From the NCBI GenBank assembly GCA_964358485.1, contig CAYHPY010000082.1, forward strand, positions 1-16,772: DNA of 16,772 nucleotides, written 5' to 3'. The notes beneath the pieces were generated by a model. That model worked only from the letters and a program-made list of their open reading frames with translations. It did no database searches and was not told the DNA's origin. Numbering within the stretch: position 1 is the first letter of the stretch; each line of letters begins with the position of its first letter. Source of the DNA: CAYHPY01 sp964358485. Its GTDB lineage: Bacteria > Elusimicrobiota > Elusimicrobia > UBA1565 > UBA9628. A program made the position numbers and the translations under genes. Below are positions 5,392 to 11,894 of this stretch, in pieces.

Positions 5392-7434
5392 ATGGAAAGC
5401 GTCAAAGGCAAAGTCCTCATCTTGACCGCGGGCCGCCGTTTGGTCGATGAATTGGCTCCTTCCTTAAGGGGACGCGGCTACGAGGTCCAGGGCGTGGAAA
5501 CTCCCGAGGCCGCGTCCGCCGCCTTGGGCGAGTCCCTGGGCCTGGTCTTGGACCTCACCCAGGCGCCCATGGCCCGCTGCGCCGAGCTTCTCACGCGCAA
5601 GGGAAACATCCCGGTGGTGGCCCTGGAACCGGTGGAAAGCTTTTCCCCGAAAATCAAGACGACGTTGCGGCGACTGCATTGGCCCTTCCCGCCGGATTTT
5701 TCCATCGAAGTAAAGGCGGCGGATCGCCCCGTCGTGCTCTTCGCGGACCGGAACCTTTTCATGGCCAAGGCCGCCCAGTTGACCTTCAAGGATTCGGGCC
5801 TTCAGCCCATGGTCTTGGAGTCCTGCGAGGGCTTGATCGAATACCTCCAGCAGGCCGCCAACCCCATCGGCTCCAACCGCCCGGCGGGCCTCTGGAACAA
5901 GCTCTTCGGCGGCAAGCCTCAGCCCCAAATCGTGAGCCTGACCCTGGGCAACCTCATCGTGGCCCTTTATGACGGGACTTGGGACGACGCCGCGCGTATG
6001 GATGAGGATTTGCGCGCCGCGGTGCCGGAGGCGGTTTGTTATTTCTGCACCGGAGAGGACCCCATGCGGGACGCGGTGGTCTCCCTGCGGGCCGGGACGG
6101 TGCCCGTCATCTCCCGCCAGCACTCCCGCCTGGTGGCCGCGCTCATCGATTGGGCGGCCTCGGAAAAAAACCGGGGGTTCGCCTCCCGGCCCTCGGTGAT
6201 CCTCATCGATCAGGATAAGGAGGTGCTGGCCTCGGTCGGCCAGGCGCTCTTGGGCGCGGGCTACCGGGTGGAGGTGGCCAAGGATTCCAATGACGCCCTC
6301 AAGACGGCCACGATCGGGAGCCTTCCCGTGGCGGTGATCGGGATGAATTTCGCCTACTCCTTCGCCTACAACCAGAACATGGCCATTACCTTGGGGCAAA
6401 AATTGCGCGCCCGCGATCCTCAGATCCGTCTGATTTTCCTGGTGGACAAGTACCCGCTGGAGCGGGCCCTGCAGGAGATGAGCGACGCCGTGGGCTTGGG
6501 AGCCGACGACGTGATCCTCAAGCCGCCGGACATCCCGCGCGTGCTCAAGGCGGTGGACCGCGCCTTCAAGCGGCGGCGCGCCTCAGTGGAAAACGTCCGC
6601 ATGCGCATGGGGATCGGGACGCTCGACGACCTGGACCCGGGCACCTTGATCGGCGGCCGCTATGAGCTGGTGTCCCAGGTGGGCGAAGGCGGCATGGGGC
6701 TGGTCTTCCAGGCTTTCGACCGCCAGCTCGACCGGCGGGTGGCCCTCAAGAAAATGCGGGCCGAGATCCAGGCCAACGCCTCCCACCGGGAGAAATTCAT
6801 CGAGGAGGCGCGGCTGATCTCCCGCCTCTCGCACCCCTACATCGTCGGGGTCCACGAGATCGTCGAGGAGGAGGGCGAAATCTATTTGGTCTTCGATTTC
6901 ATCGACGGCAAGCCGCTCTCGGTGGTCCTCAGCGAGCGCAAGCGGCTGAGTCTGGCCGAGGCCCGAAGGGTTTTTCATGACGTGTGCGACGCGGTAGACG
7001 CCGCGCACAAGGCCCATGTCCTGCACCGGGACCTCAAACCTTCCAACATCATGGTCGACACCAAGGGCTACGTGAAGGTGATGGACTTCGGCCTGGCCCG
7101 GGAGGTCAAAGAATCCCTGACCCACCTCACCCAGAAGGATGCCGGGGGAACCCTGGCCTATATGGCCCCGGAACAGCATCTGGGACAATGCAGCCGGGCT
7201 TCGGACGTCTATTCCCTGGGCGTGTGTTTTTACGAGACCCTGACCGGACAGCTTCCGTTCCGGGGCCCGGATTTCCTGGCTCAAAAGGAGCGGATGCGGT
7301 ATGAATCGGCCCGCTCCCTGGTCCCGGAACTTCCCGCCTCCGTCGATGTCGTTCTGGCCGAGGCGTTGTCCCCCGACCCCCGCAGCCGCCTCCAGGGCGC
7401 CCTGGACCTTCTCGAAAAAATCGAATCCCTGTAG
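5392..7434 (+). CDS. Ser/Thr protein kinase with three N-terminal receiver-like domains
   Basis: A 680-residue cytoplasmic signalling protein without membrane segments. Residues about 5-105, 113-258 and 266-395 look like three receiver-type folds. The first has D54 in LVLDLT but lacks the acidic pair in its first strand. The second starts VVLFADRN (D119) and has a ~20-residue insert. The third has the acidic start (D273, D275) and conserved K377 in ILKPPD, but G317 stands where the phosphoacceptor Asp should be. A complete protein kinase domain (about 420-680) follows: Gly loop GEGGMG from 431, K453 in VALKK, HRDLKPSN with catalytic D547, DFG at 565, and MAPEQ. The kinase is at the C-terminus, with no sensor after it. 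The receivers probably act as binding or regulatory modules. Confidence 0.92.
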   Translation: MESVKGKVLILTAGRRLVDELAPSLRGRGYEVQGVETPEAASAALGESLGLVLDLTQAPMARCAELLTRKGNIPVVALEPVESFSPKIKTTLRRLHWPFPPDFSIEVKAADRPVVLFADRNLFMAKAAQLTFKDSGLQPMVLESCEGLIEYLQQAANPIGSNRPAGLWNKLFGGKPQPQIVSLTLGNLIVALYDGTWDDAARMDEDLRAAVPEAVCYFCTGEDPMRDAVVSLRAGTVPVISRQHSRLVAALIDWAASEKNRGFASRPSVILIDQDKEVLASVGQALLGAGYRVEVAKDSNDALKTATIGSLPVAVIGMNFAYSFAYNQNMAITLGQKLRARDPQIRLIFLVDKYPLERALQEMSDAVGLGADDVILKPPDIPRVLKAVDRAFKRRRASVENVRMRMGIGTLDDLDPGTLIGGRYELVSQVGEGGMGLVFQAFDRQLDRRVALKKMRAEIQANASHREKFIEEARLISRLSHPYIVGVHEIVEEEGEIYLVFDFIDGKPLSVVLSERKRLSLAEARRVFHDVCDAVDAAHKAHVLHRDLKPSNIMVDTKGYVKVMDFGLAREVKESLTHLTQKDAGGTLAYMAPEQHLGQCSRASDVYSLGVCFYETLTGQLPFRGPDFLAQKERMRYESARSLVPELPASVDVVLAEALSPDPRSRLQGALDLLEKIESL

Positions 7435-7440
7435 ATTTCG

Positions 7441-7470
7441 GGAACAAAAAGGCCTCCCCGTTCGTATATA
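7441..7470 (+). promoter_or_regulatory. ECF-sigma-like promoter, copy A (first SpoVG-like gene)
   Basis: GGAAC (7441-7445) and CGTATA (7463-7468) are separated by 17 bases. A GAAC-type -35 with a CGTA -10 is the pattern of SigW-class ECF sigma factors. The wider element at 7435-7475 matches copy B (7753-7793) at 34 of 41 positions with no gaps, and the first 15 bases are identical. The ATG at 7476 falls about at the predicted transcript start. A sigma70 reading of TATATAAG as the -10 is an alternative. Confidence 0.55.
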
Positions 7471-7475
7471 AGGGT

Positions 7476-7748
7476 ATGGAGGACTTATTGGACTTGCCGT
7501 CCCTTACAGCCCGCGTCACCGCTTGTTCCGGGGAGGACGTTCTCGCTCGGGCGGAGCTCGTCATCGGGGGCGCCTTCGTGATCCGGGACATTCTCATACT
7601 CAAATCCGGCGGCGCCGATTGGCGGGCGGAGGTGGTCTTTCCGGCGCGCCGGGGCCGGGAGCGGGATTTTCCCATCGCTCAAGCCTTGACCCCGGGGGCC
7701 CGGTCGGCCGCCCGGGAGGCCGTCCTCGCGGCTTATCGTCGAGGATGA
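7476..7748 (+). CDS. SpoVG-like protein, paralogue A
   Basis: A 90-residue protein close to the SpoVG family length. AELVIGGAFVIRDILIL matches the family's strand followed by FVVHDIRV, then a VVFPARRGRERDFPIAQ equivalent of MPSKRTPDGEFRDIAH, and a C-terminal helix ending AVLAAYRRG like the AVLNEYHRL tail of Bacillus SpoVG. SpoVG proteins bind DNA or RNA and act as global regulators in several Gram-positive bacteria. It is about 30-35% identical by eye to the next gene. There is no usable Shine-Dalgarno sequence, as AGGG abuts the ATG, and the start lies at the predicted transcript start, so translation is probably leaderless. Confidence 0.75.
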   Translation: MEDLLDLPSLTARVTACSGEDVLARAELVIGGAFVIRDILILKSGGADWRAEVVFPARRGRERDFPIAQALTPGARSAAREAVLAAYRRG

Positions 7749-7758
7749 CATTATTTCG

Positions 7759-7788
7759 GGAACAAAATGGGTCCCTCGCTCGTATATA
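7759..7788 (+). promoter_or_regulatory. ECF-sigma-like promoter, copy B (second SpoVG-like gene)
   Basis: GGAAC (7759-7763), 17 bases, then CGTATA (7781-7786), with the same spacing and flanks as copy A. Transcription would start near 7790, giving a leader of about 48 bases, unlike copy A. Confidence 0.55.
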
Positions 7789-7794
7789 AGAGTG

Positions 7795-7814
7795 GGGCGG
7801 CGGGAACGCCGCCC
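7795..7814 (+). promoter_or_regulatory. Leader hairpin with GNRA-type loop before SpoVG-like B
   Basis: GGGCGGCG (7795-7802) pairs perfectly with CGCCGCCC (7807-7814) around a GGAA tetraloop. It lies at the 5' end of the predicted leader and upstream of the Shine-Dalgarno sequence (GGGGG at 7829-7833), so it could stabilise the messenger or be a protein-binding site. Copy A has no equivalent. Confidence 0.45.
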
Positions 7815-7838
7815 GGCCGCAAATGAAAGGGGGAACTC

Positions 7839-8153
7839 ATGGAAACCAAGACAGAGTCTTTGCCTCGCCTCGAGGCCAAGGTCAAGCCGTACTCCAACGC
7901 CGCGCACGAGGGCTTGTTGGGATTCGCCGAGCTCGTCATCGGCGATTCGTTCGTGATCAAGGACATCGCCATCCGGCGGTCCAAGACGGGCCAGACTCCG
8001 GGAAAGCCGTTTCTTTCCTTCCCGGCCCGCCGCTCGCCGGGGGAGGAGTACAAGCAGAAATACTTCAGCATCGCCCACGCGGTGACTCCGGAGGCCCACA
8101 AGGCGGCCACCGAGGCCGTCTTGGAGGCCTACCGCCGGGCGGGGGGAAATTGA
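7839..8153 (+). CDS. SpoVG-like protein, paralogue B
   Basis: A 104-residue SpoVG-family protein. Recognisable blocks are FAELVIGDSFVIKDIAI, LSFPARRSPGEEYKQKYFSIAHAV and the C-terminal TEAVLEAYRRAGGN, lining up with the FVVHDI, MPSKRTPDGEFRDIAHP and AVLNEYH regions of SpoVG. Compared with paralogue A it has a longer N-terminus (METKTESLPRLEAKVKPYS) and a longer middle loop. The start is supported by AAAGGGGG five bases upstream of the ATG. It is expressed from its own promoter, a near copy of the one before paralogue A, so the pair probably arose by duplication of promoter plus gene. It likely binds nucleic acid as a regulator. Confidence 0.82.
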   Translation: METKTESLPRLEAKVKPYSNAAHEGLLGFAELVIGDSFVIKDIAIRRSKTGQTPGKPFLSFPARRSPGEEYKQKYFSIAHAVTPEAHKAATEAVLEAYRRAGGN

Positions 8154-8157
8154 GCTG

Positions 8158-8211
8158 GCGGGGGCGCCATTTCGCGGAAGAGAAAATCTTGGACGAAATG
8201 GCGTCCCCCGC
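8158..8211. repeat. Long inverted repeat after SpoVG-like B
   Basis: The arms GCGGGGGCGCCATTTCG (8158-8174) and CGAAATGGCGTCCCCCGC (8194-8211) form a 17-bp stem with a single bulged base. Part of the loop (AAGA with TCTT) can also pair. It starts 4 bases after the stop at 8153 and has no T tract. It may protect the 3' end of the transcript, end transcription in a Rho-independent but U-poor way, or be a small REP/MITE-type element at the border of the toxin-antitoxin genes. Confidence 0.65.
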
Positions 8212-8244
8212 GCCCGGCGGGCCGGCTGAGCGATGGCGGAGCCC

Positions 8245-8285
8245 TGGCGAACGATGCATACATCTGTTACAATATGTATGCATCG
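8245..8285 (+). promoter_or_regulatory. VapBC promoter with embedded palindromic operator
   Basis: CGATGCATACAT (8252-8263) and ATGTATGCATCG (8274-8285) are perfect 12-base inverted arms around a 10-base centre. The centre holds the -10 box TACAAT (8268-8273), with TGGCGA (8245-8250) as a weak -35 at 17 bases. A ribbon-helix-helix antitoxin bound here would cover the -10 directly, the standard autorepression of such operons. Confidence 0.75.
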
Positions 8286-8293
8286 GAGGTTCC

Positions 8294-8485
8294 ATGAGAA
8301 CGACCCTCAATCTTCCCCGAAAGCTTCTCGCCGAGGCCCAACGAGCCGCGGGGGCGCGCACGAAAACCCAGGCCATCATTCTGGGGCTCCAGGAACTGAC
8401 CCGGCGCGAGAAGATCGAGAAACTCTGGGATTTGCGCGGGCGCTATCCCCTTGACCTGGACCTGAAAAAATCCCGCGGGCGCTGA
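8294..8485 (+). CDS. vapB: VapB-type ribbon-helix-helix antitoxin
   Basis: A 63-residue antitoxin. The N-terminus MRTTLNLPRKLLAEAQRAAG is a typical ribbon-helix-helix DNA-binding fold (strand, then helix), followed by TKTQAIILGLQELTRREKIEKLW. The C-terminal tail (LRGRYPLDLDLKKSRGR) should wrap the toxin. Translation starts at 8294 behind GGAGGT (8285-8290), which is strong although only 3 bases away. The stop overlaps the toxin's start by one base (TGATG). It likely binds the palindrome at 8252-8285 and represses its own promoter. Confidence 0.87.
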   Translation: MRTTLNLPRKLLAEAQRAAGARTKTQAIILGLQELTRREKIEKLWDLRGRYPLDLDLKKSRGR

Positions 8486-8892
8486 TGAGCCGGGTCTTGG
8501 CGGATAGTTCGGTTTGGATCAGGATGTTCCGGGAAGGTGACGCCGCCCCGGAGACGAATTTGCTCGGGCGCTTGCTTCGGGACGGCTTTGTCTGCACCAA
8601 CGGGCTGATTCGGGCGGAGCTCCTTTCGGGAGTTCGGACGAAGGATCAATTCCGGGGCTTGGAGGACCTCCTTTCCGCGGTCCCGAATTTGGAGGACCCT
8701 CCGGGCCAATGGGATTCGGTCGCCGCGGCGCGGTTTTGGCTCGCCCGGAGAGGATTCCAGGCGTCCATCGCGGATCTTTTGGTGGCGGTTTCGGCCGGCC
8801 ATCACCGGAAAGCGTTATTGACTTTGGACCGGGCCTTCCTGGAAATCCAAGGCGCGGTGAAATTCGAGTTGGTGGATATCCCCGGGCATTGA
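8485..8892 (+). CDS. vapC: VapC-type PIN-domain ribonuclease toxin
   Basis: A 135-residue single-domain PIN nuclease, normal length for VapC. The four acidic residues expected to hold Mg are all present: D7 in LADSSVWI, E45 in IRAELLSG, D97 in ASIADLLVA and D115 in LTLDRAF. Known VapC toxins cut tRNA or rRNA to stop translation; the target cannot be read from sequence. The start overlaps the antitoxin stop, so toxin synthesis depends on antitoxin translation. It appears intact. The next gene is convergent, with a 17-base gap. Confidence 0.9.
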   Translation: MSRVLADSSVWIRMFREGDAAPETNLLGRLLRDGFVCTNGLIRAELLSGVRTKDQFRGLEDLLSAVPNLEDPPGQWDSVAAARFWLARRGFQASIADLLVAVSAGHHRKALLTLDRAFLEIQGAVKFELVDIPGH

Positions 8893-8909
8893 TAATTCCA
8901 CCCGGCGAA

Positions 8910-9404
8910 TTATGTGGTGAATTCCCGGGCGAGCCGCTCCTCGATCTCTCCGAAATCGATGTAGACCACCTTGAGAATGCTCTCCCGCGGGGTTTTGTCC
9001 AGGTTTCGTCCGCACAGGGCCTGCACCCGGCCCCAGGGGTAGCGGCGCAGGCGCCAGAGCCAGCCGAGTTGCCGGCGCGCCCAGAGGCAGTGAAAATCGT
9101 GGCGCGCCTCTTCCCGTTTTAAATCCCAGTCCGATAGGTTGGGGGGAAAATCCGCCCGCTTGGCCATCAGGCGCACGCCGGCCAAAGTCGATCGGAGAAA
9201 ATCCAGGCGGACGCAGAAGCGTCCGGCGGGACCGCCGTCCACCCAGTGGATCGCCTTGGTTTTCATCATGGGCACGAGGTCGGGGCCGAGATCGTCCTCC
9301 ACGGGAACGGGGAGGTCCCGGAGGGATTCCAGAGTCAACGAGGGTCCGATCTTGAAGTTCGCCGCCAGGAAGCGGAGTTCGCCGGTTTCGGGGTTGAGCA
9401 TCAT
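8910..9404 (-). CDS. Uncharacterised protein of about 164 residues
   Basis: A soluble protein with no signal peptide. The beginning MMLNPETGELRFLAANFKIGPSLTLESL and the later SDWDLKREEARHDFHCLWARRQLGW followed by YPWGRVQALCGRNL and SILKVVYIDF recall, from memory, a loose family of short proteins that start LNPxTGxI and carry a DWSxxxELxRKxxHDxWL block. I cannot name it or assign a function. The frame is open to an ATG at 9443, but the extra residues (MISCAAPAWGAAP) are encoded by a GC hairpin and look non-protein-like, so I use 9404 (9401 is also possible). It is divergent from the ligase operon. Confidence 0.7.
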   Translation of the reverse strand: MMLNPETGELRFLAANFKIGPSLTLESLRDLPVPVEDDLGPDLVPMMKTKAIHWVDGGPAGRFCVRLDFLRSTLAGVRLMAKRADFPPNLSDWDLKREEARHDFHCLWARRQLGWLWRLRRYPWGRVQALCGRNLDKTPRESILKVVYIDFGEIEERLAREFTT

Positions 9405-9406
9405 CG

Positions 9407-9443
9407 GCGCGGCCCCCCAAGCGGGGGCCGCGCATGATATCAT
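9407..9443. promoter_or_regulatory. Hairpin plus palindromic -10 between divergent genes
   Basis: GCGCGGCCCCC (9407-9417) and GGGGGCCGCGC (9423-9433) form a perfect 11-bp stem with loop CAAGC. It is followed at once by the palindrome ATGATATCAT (9434-9443), which reads TATCAT, a good -10 box, on both strands. The minus-strand transcript would begin inside the hairpin and the plus-strand transcript near 9450, next to an in-frame GTG at 9452. Confidence 0.4.
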
Positions 9444-10969
9444 ACCGTATCGTGAACGAGCTTCCGGCCTCCCTTTCCGAAATCGCGGGCGGAAAAAACG
9501 CGGGCCGGCCGTTCCTGGTCCTCTCGGATCGAGGCGGGCGGACCTTGAGCTTTGGGGAATTTTACGCCCGGTCCCTCGGCCTGGCGGGCCGCTTGGAATC
9601 CCTCGGGATCCGGCGGGGAGACCGGCTCCTGGCCGTCCTGCCCAACTCCGCCGAGTACGCCCTGCTCTTTTTCGCCTGCCTCCACCTCGGGGCGGCTGTT
9701 GTCCCGGTCAATCCCGCCCTCCATCCCCGGGACATCCGCTTCATTCTCGAAAACGCCGCCGCGAAATTGCTCGTCCACGCCCCCGAAACCTCCGGCTTGC
9801 TGGATGGGTCCTCCATTCCCCGCTGGAACTTGCCTCTTTTGGACGACCCCTTATACGGGGAGTCCTGGACTCCGCGCCCCGGAGTCTCCCGTGATGGTAT
9901 CCTGACCATCGTCTTCACCTCCGGCACGACCGCTTTTCCCAAGGCCGTCGCCCATAAGGTCGGCTCATTGCTCGGCAACGCGCGGCTCTTCAACCAGGCG
10001 GTGGGGCTGGCTCCCGAGGACCGCTTTCTCCAGCTTTTCTCCATGGCCTACAGCGGGGGCTTTTTCAACCTGCTCATCTCGCCGTTTCTGGCCGGGGCCT
10101 CCGTCGTCATGTCGCCGGGTTACGGCCCCAGGGCGCTTCTGGATTTTTGGACGGTCCCAAGGGCCCACGGGGTCAACGCCCTGTGGCTGACCCCGACCGT
10201 GGCGGCGGCCCTGCTCATGGCCAACCGCGATGAGGCGGGCCGCGCCTGGTGCCGTGAGAACGTCCGCAAGGCCTTTATCGGCACGGCGCCCCTGCACGCC
10301 AAGCTCAAGCGGGACTTCGAGGCGGCCCATGGAATCCGGCTCCTGGAAAGCTACGGCCTTTCCGAAACCTTGCTGGTTTGCACCGAGACGCCGGGGGCGG
10401 GTTCCGCGGGCGGTTCGGTCGGTTGCGCCCTGCCGGGAGTCGAGCTGAGCGTCCGCGATGAGGCTGGCCGGGAACTTCCTCAAGGAGGGGAAGGCGAAAT
10501 CTTCATCAAGACCCCGCATATGATGGCCGGCTATCTCGATTTTCAAAAGAACGCGCCGGTCCCCGCCGATGACGCCGGCTGGTTGGCCTCCGGGGATATC
10601 GGCCGGCTGGACTCCGGGCGGCTTTCCATCACGGGCCGGAAAAAAGACCTGATCATCCGGGCGGGCCTCTGCGTCAGCCCCATGGCCGTGGAGAGCGTCC
10701 TGCTGGAGCACCCGGCGGTCGCCCAGGCCGCGGTGGTGGGCGTGGAGAACGCGCTTTCCGGGGAGGAGATCGTCGCCGTCATCAAGCCCAAGGCGGGCGT
10801 GGATTGGGCGCGGGCCAAGGCCGACCTGGAATCGTTCTGCAAAACGCGCTTCGCCGCGGGCTCGCGCCCGGCGGTCCTGCTGGCGCGGGAGGAGTTTCCC
10901 GTCGGCTCGACCGGGAAGGTCCTCAAGAAGGAACTGCGCGCCTGGGCCGCGGCGGAGGCGTCCCGATGA
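9434..10969 (+). CDS. AMP-dependent acyl-CoA/acyl-ACP synthetase (ANL superfamily)
   Basis: A 511-residue acyl-activating enzyme: it makes an acyl-adenylate from a carboxylic acid and ATP, then passes the acyl group to CoA or a carrier-protein thiol. All core motifs are present: TSGTTAFPK from T162, ESYGLSET, GWLASGDIGRLD, GRKKDLIIRAG from G401, and STGKVLKKEL with catalytic K495. The substrate cannot be read. It opens a four-gene operon containing a free acyl carrier protein, so loading that carrier is plausible. The next gene overlaps as ATGA. The start is uncertain: ATG 9434 sits on a palindrome directly after a strong hairpin, and GTG 9452 (residue 7) would fit a leaderless transcript. 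Confidence 0.9.
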   Translation: MISYRIVNELPASLSEIAGGKNAGRPFLVLSDRGGRTLSFGEFYARSLGLAGRLESLGIRRGDRLLAVLPNSAEYALLFFACLHLGAAVVPVNPALHPRDIRFILENAAAKLLVHAPETSGLLDGSSIPRWNLPLLDDPLYGESWTPRPGVSRDGILTIVFTSGTTAFPKAVAHKVGSLLGNARLFNQAVGLAPEDRFLQLFSMAYSGGFFNLLISPFLAGASVVMSPGYGPRALLDFWTVPRAHGVNALWLTPTVAAALLMANRDEAGRAWCRENVRKAFIGTAPLHAKLKRDFEAAHGIRLLESYGLSETLLVCTETPGAGSAGGSVGCALPGVELSVRDEAGRELPQGGEGEIFIKTPHMMAGYLDFQKNAPVPADDAGWLASGDIGRLDSGRLSITGRKKDLIIRAGLCVSPMAVESVLLEHPAVAQAAVVGVENALSGEEIVAVIKPKAGVDWARAKADLESFCKTRFAAGSRPAVLLAREEFPVGSTGKVLKKELRAWAAAEASR

Positions 10970-11646
10970 AAAACCGGACCGCCCGCTGGGTGGATTTAAG
11001 CTTTCCCATCGCGGAGGGAATGGCCGTCTACCCCAGCCACTGGCACCCCGCGGTCTCGGTCACCCAGCTCGCCCGGCATGAAGTGGAAAAGCGCGAAACC
11101 CGCAAGCTCGTGCTCGGCACCCACACCGGGACCCATGTGGACGCCCCCCTGCATTTCGTCAAGGGCGGCCGGACCGTGGACGCATTCCCGCCGGAGCTCA
11201 TGATGGGGCCCGCGGGGCTGATCGATTTGATGCCCGCCCGGCCCCGGAAAGAGTACGGCGTGAGCGAAATCCGGGCGGCGTGGGGGCGGCGGCGCGTCCT
11301 GCCGCGCATGCTCGTGCGCTTCGGCTGGACCAAACGCTACGGCTCATTGAAATTTTATTCGGAGGCTCCGTACTTGTCGGTGGAGGCCTGCCTTTGGCTG
11401 GCCGGACGGGGCATGCGGCTTTTGGGCGTGGACGTCCCCTCCATCGACTGCCACGACCACGGCTGGAAATCGGCCAAGGACGCCCCCAACCACCGCGCGC
11501 TTCTGGGCCGCGGGGGGTTTCTGGTCGAATCCCTGGCCAATCTTGACAAGCTCTCCGGCCCCCGGGTGAAGCTGATGGTGTTTCCGCTCAGGATCGCGGG
11601 AGGAGACGGCTCTCCGGCGCGGTGCTTCGCCCGCTCCGGCTCCTGA
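10966..11646 (+). CDS. Cyclase-family metal hydrolase (kynurenine-formamidase-like)
   Basis: A 226-residue member of the cyclase family, which includes bacterial arylformamidase (KynB). The metal-binding motif HTGTHVDAPLHF is complete (H53, H57, D59, H63), with WVDLSFPIAEGMAVYP at the start and LLGVDVPSID in the middle, as in the family. Members hydrolyse amides, lactones or cyclic intermediates. No other tryptophan-degradation gene is nearby, so kynurenine formamidase is only a family label. Its place between an acyl-activating ligase and an ACP suggests it hydrolyses or forms a product of the acyl pathway. It starts by an ATGA overlap and ends by a TGATG overlap. Confidence 0.87.
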   Translation: MKNRTARWVDLSFPIAEGMAVYPSHWHPAVSVTQLARHEVEKRETRKLVLGTHTGTHVDAPLHFVKGGRTVDAFPPELMMGPAGLIDLMPARPRKEYGVSEIRAAWGRRRVLPRMLVRFGWTKRYGSLKFYSEAPYLSVEACLWLAGRGMRLLGVDVPSIDCHDHGWKSAKDAPNHRALLGRGGFLVESLANLDKLSGPRVKLMVFPLRIAGGDGSPARCFARSGS

Positions 11647-11894
11647 TGGACGCCCGGGCCTGGCTGGCGGAGTGGTTCGCGCGCAAGGGCCCGGTGCCCG
11701 CGCCGGAGGCCGACTATTTCGAGGCGGGCTCGCTCGATTCGCTGGGCGCCGTCGAGCTCGTGGCGGCCCTGGAGAAGGAATTCTCGGTGAAATTCGAACA
11801 AGCCCATTTCCAGCAGGCGCGCTTCTCGACCCTGAGCGGCTTGGCGGAGCTCCTCGCCGAGCTTTCCGCCGGGGCGCGGCGTCCCCCGAAATGA
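11646..11894 (+). CDS. Acyl carrier protein
   Basis: An 82-residue carrier protein, the usual size. The phosphopantetheine attachment site is S32 in AGSLDSLGAVELVAALEKEF, and helices follow the ACP pattern (ALEKEFSVKF, then FSTLSGLAELLAEL). A phosphopantetheinyl transferase, not seen in this window, must activate it. It is overlapped on both sides (TGATG upstream, ATGA downstream), so its amount is tied to its pathway partners; it is a dedicated carrier, since a housekeeping acpP would lie with fabD/fabG/fabF. Likely loaded by the ligase encoded two genes upstream. Confidence 0.92.
   Translation: MDARAWLAEWFARKGPVPAPEADYFEAGSLDSLGAVELVAALEKEFSVKFEQAHFQQARFSTLSGLAELLAELSAGARRPPK

Noticed and set aside
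8158..8211. Reading the long inverted repeat as a CRISPR or insertion-sequence end
   Set aside because: There is one copy only, with no spacers, transposase or target-site duplication in the window.
7823..8485. A 220-codon frame running through the second SpoVG-like gene into vapB
   Set aside because: Only its last 63 codons are protein-like (VapB), and the start at 8294 has its own Shine-Dalgarno sequence and promoter; the upstream part is out of frame with the SpoVG-like gene.
10966..11646. Calling the cyclase-family gene kynB and inferring tryptophan degradation
   Set aside because: No other kynurenine-pathway gene is nearby and the family has varied activities; the operon context points to acyl chemistry.
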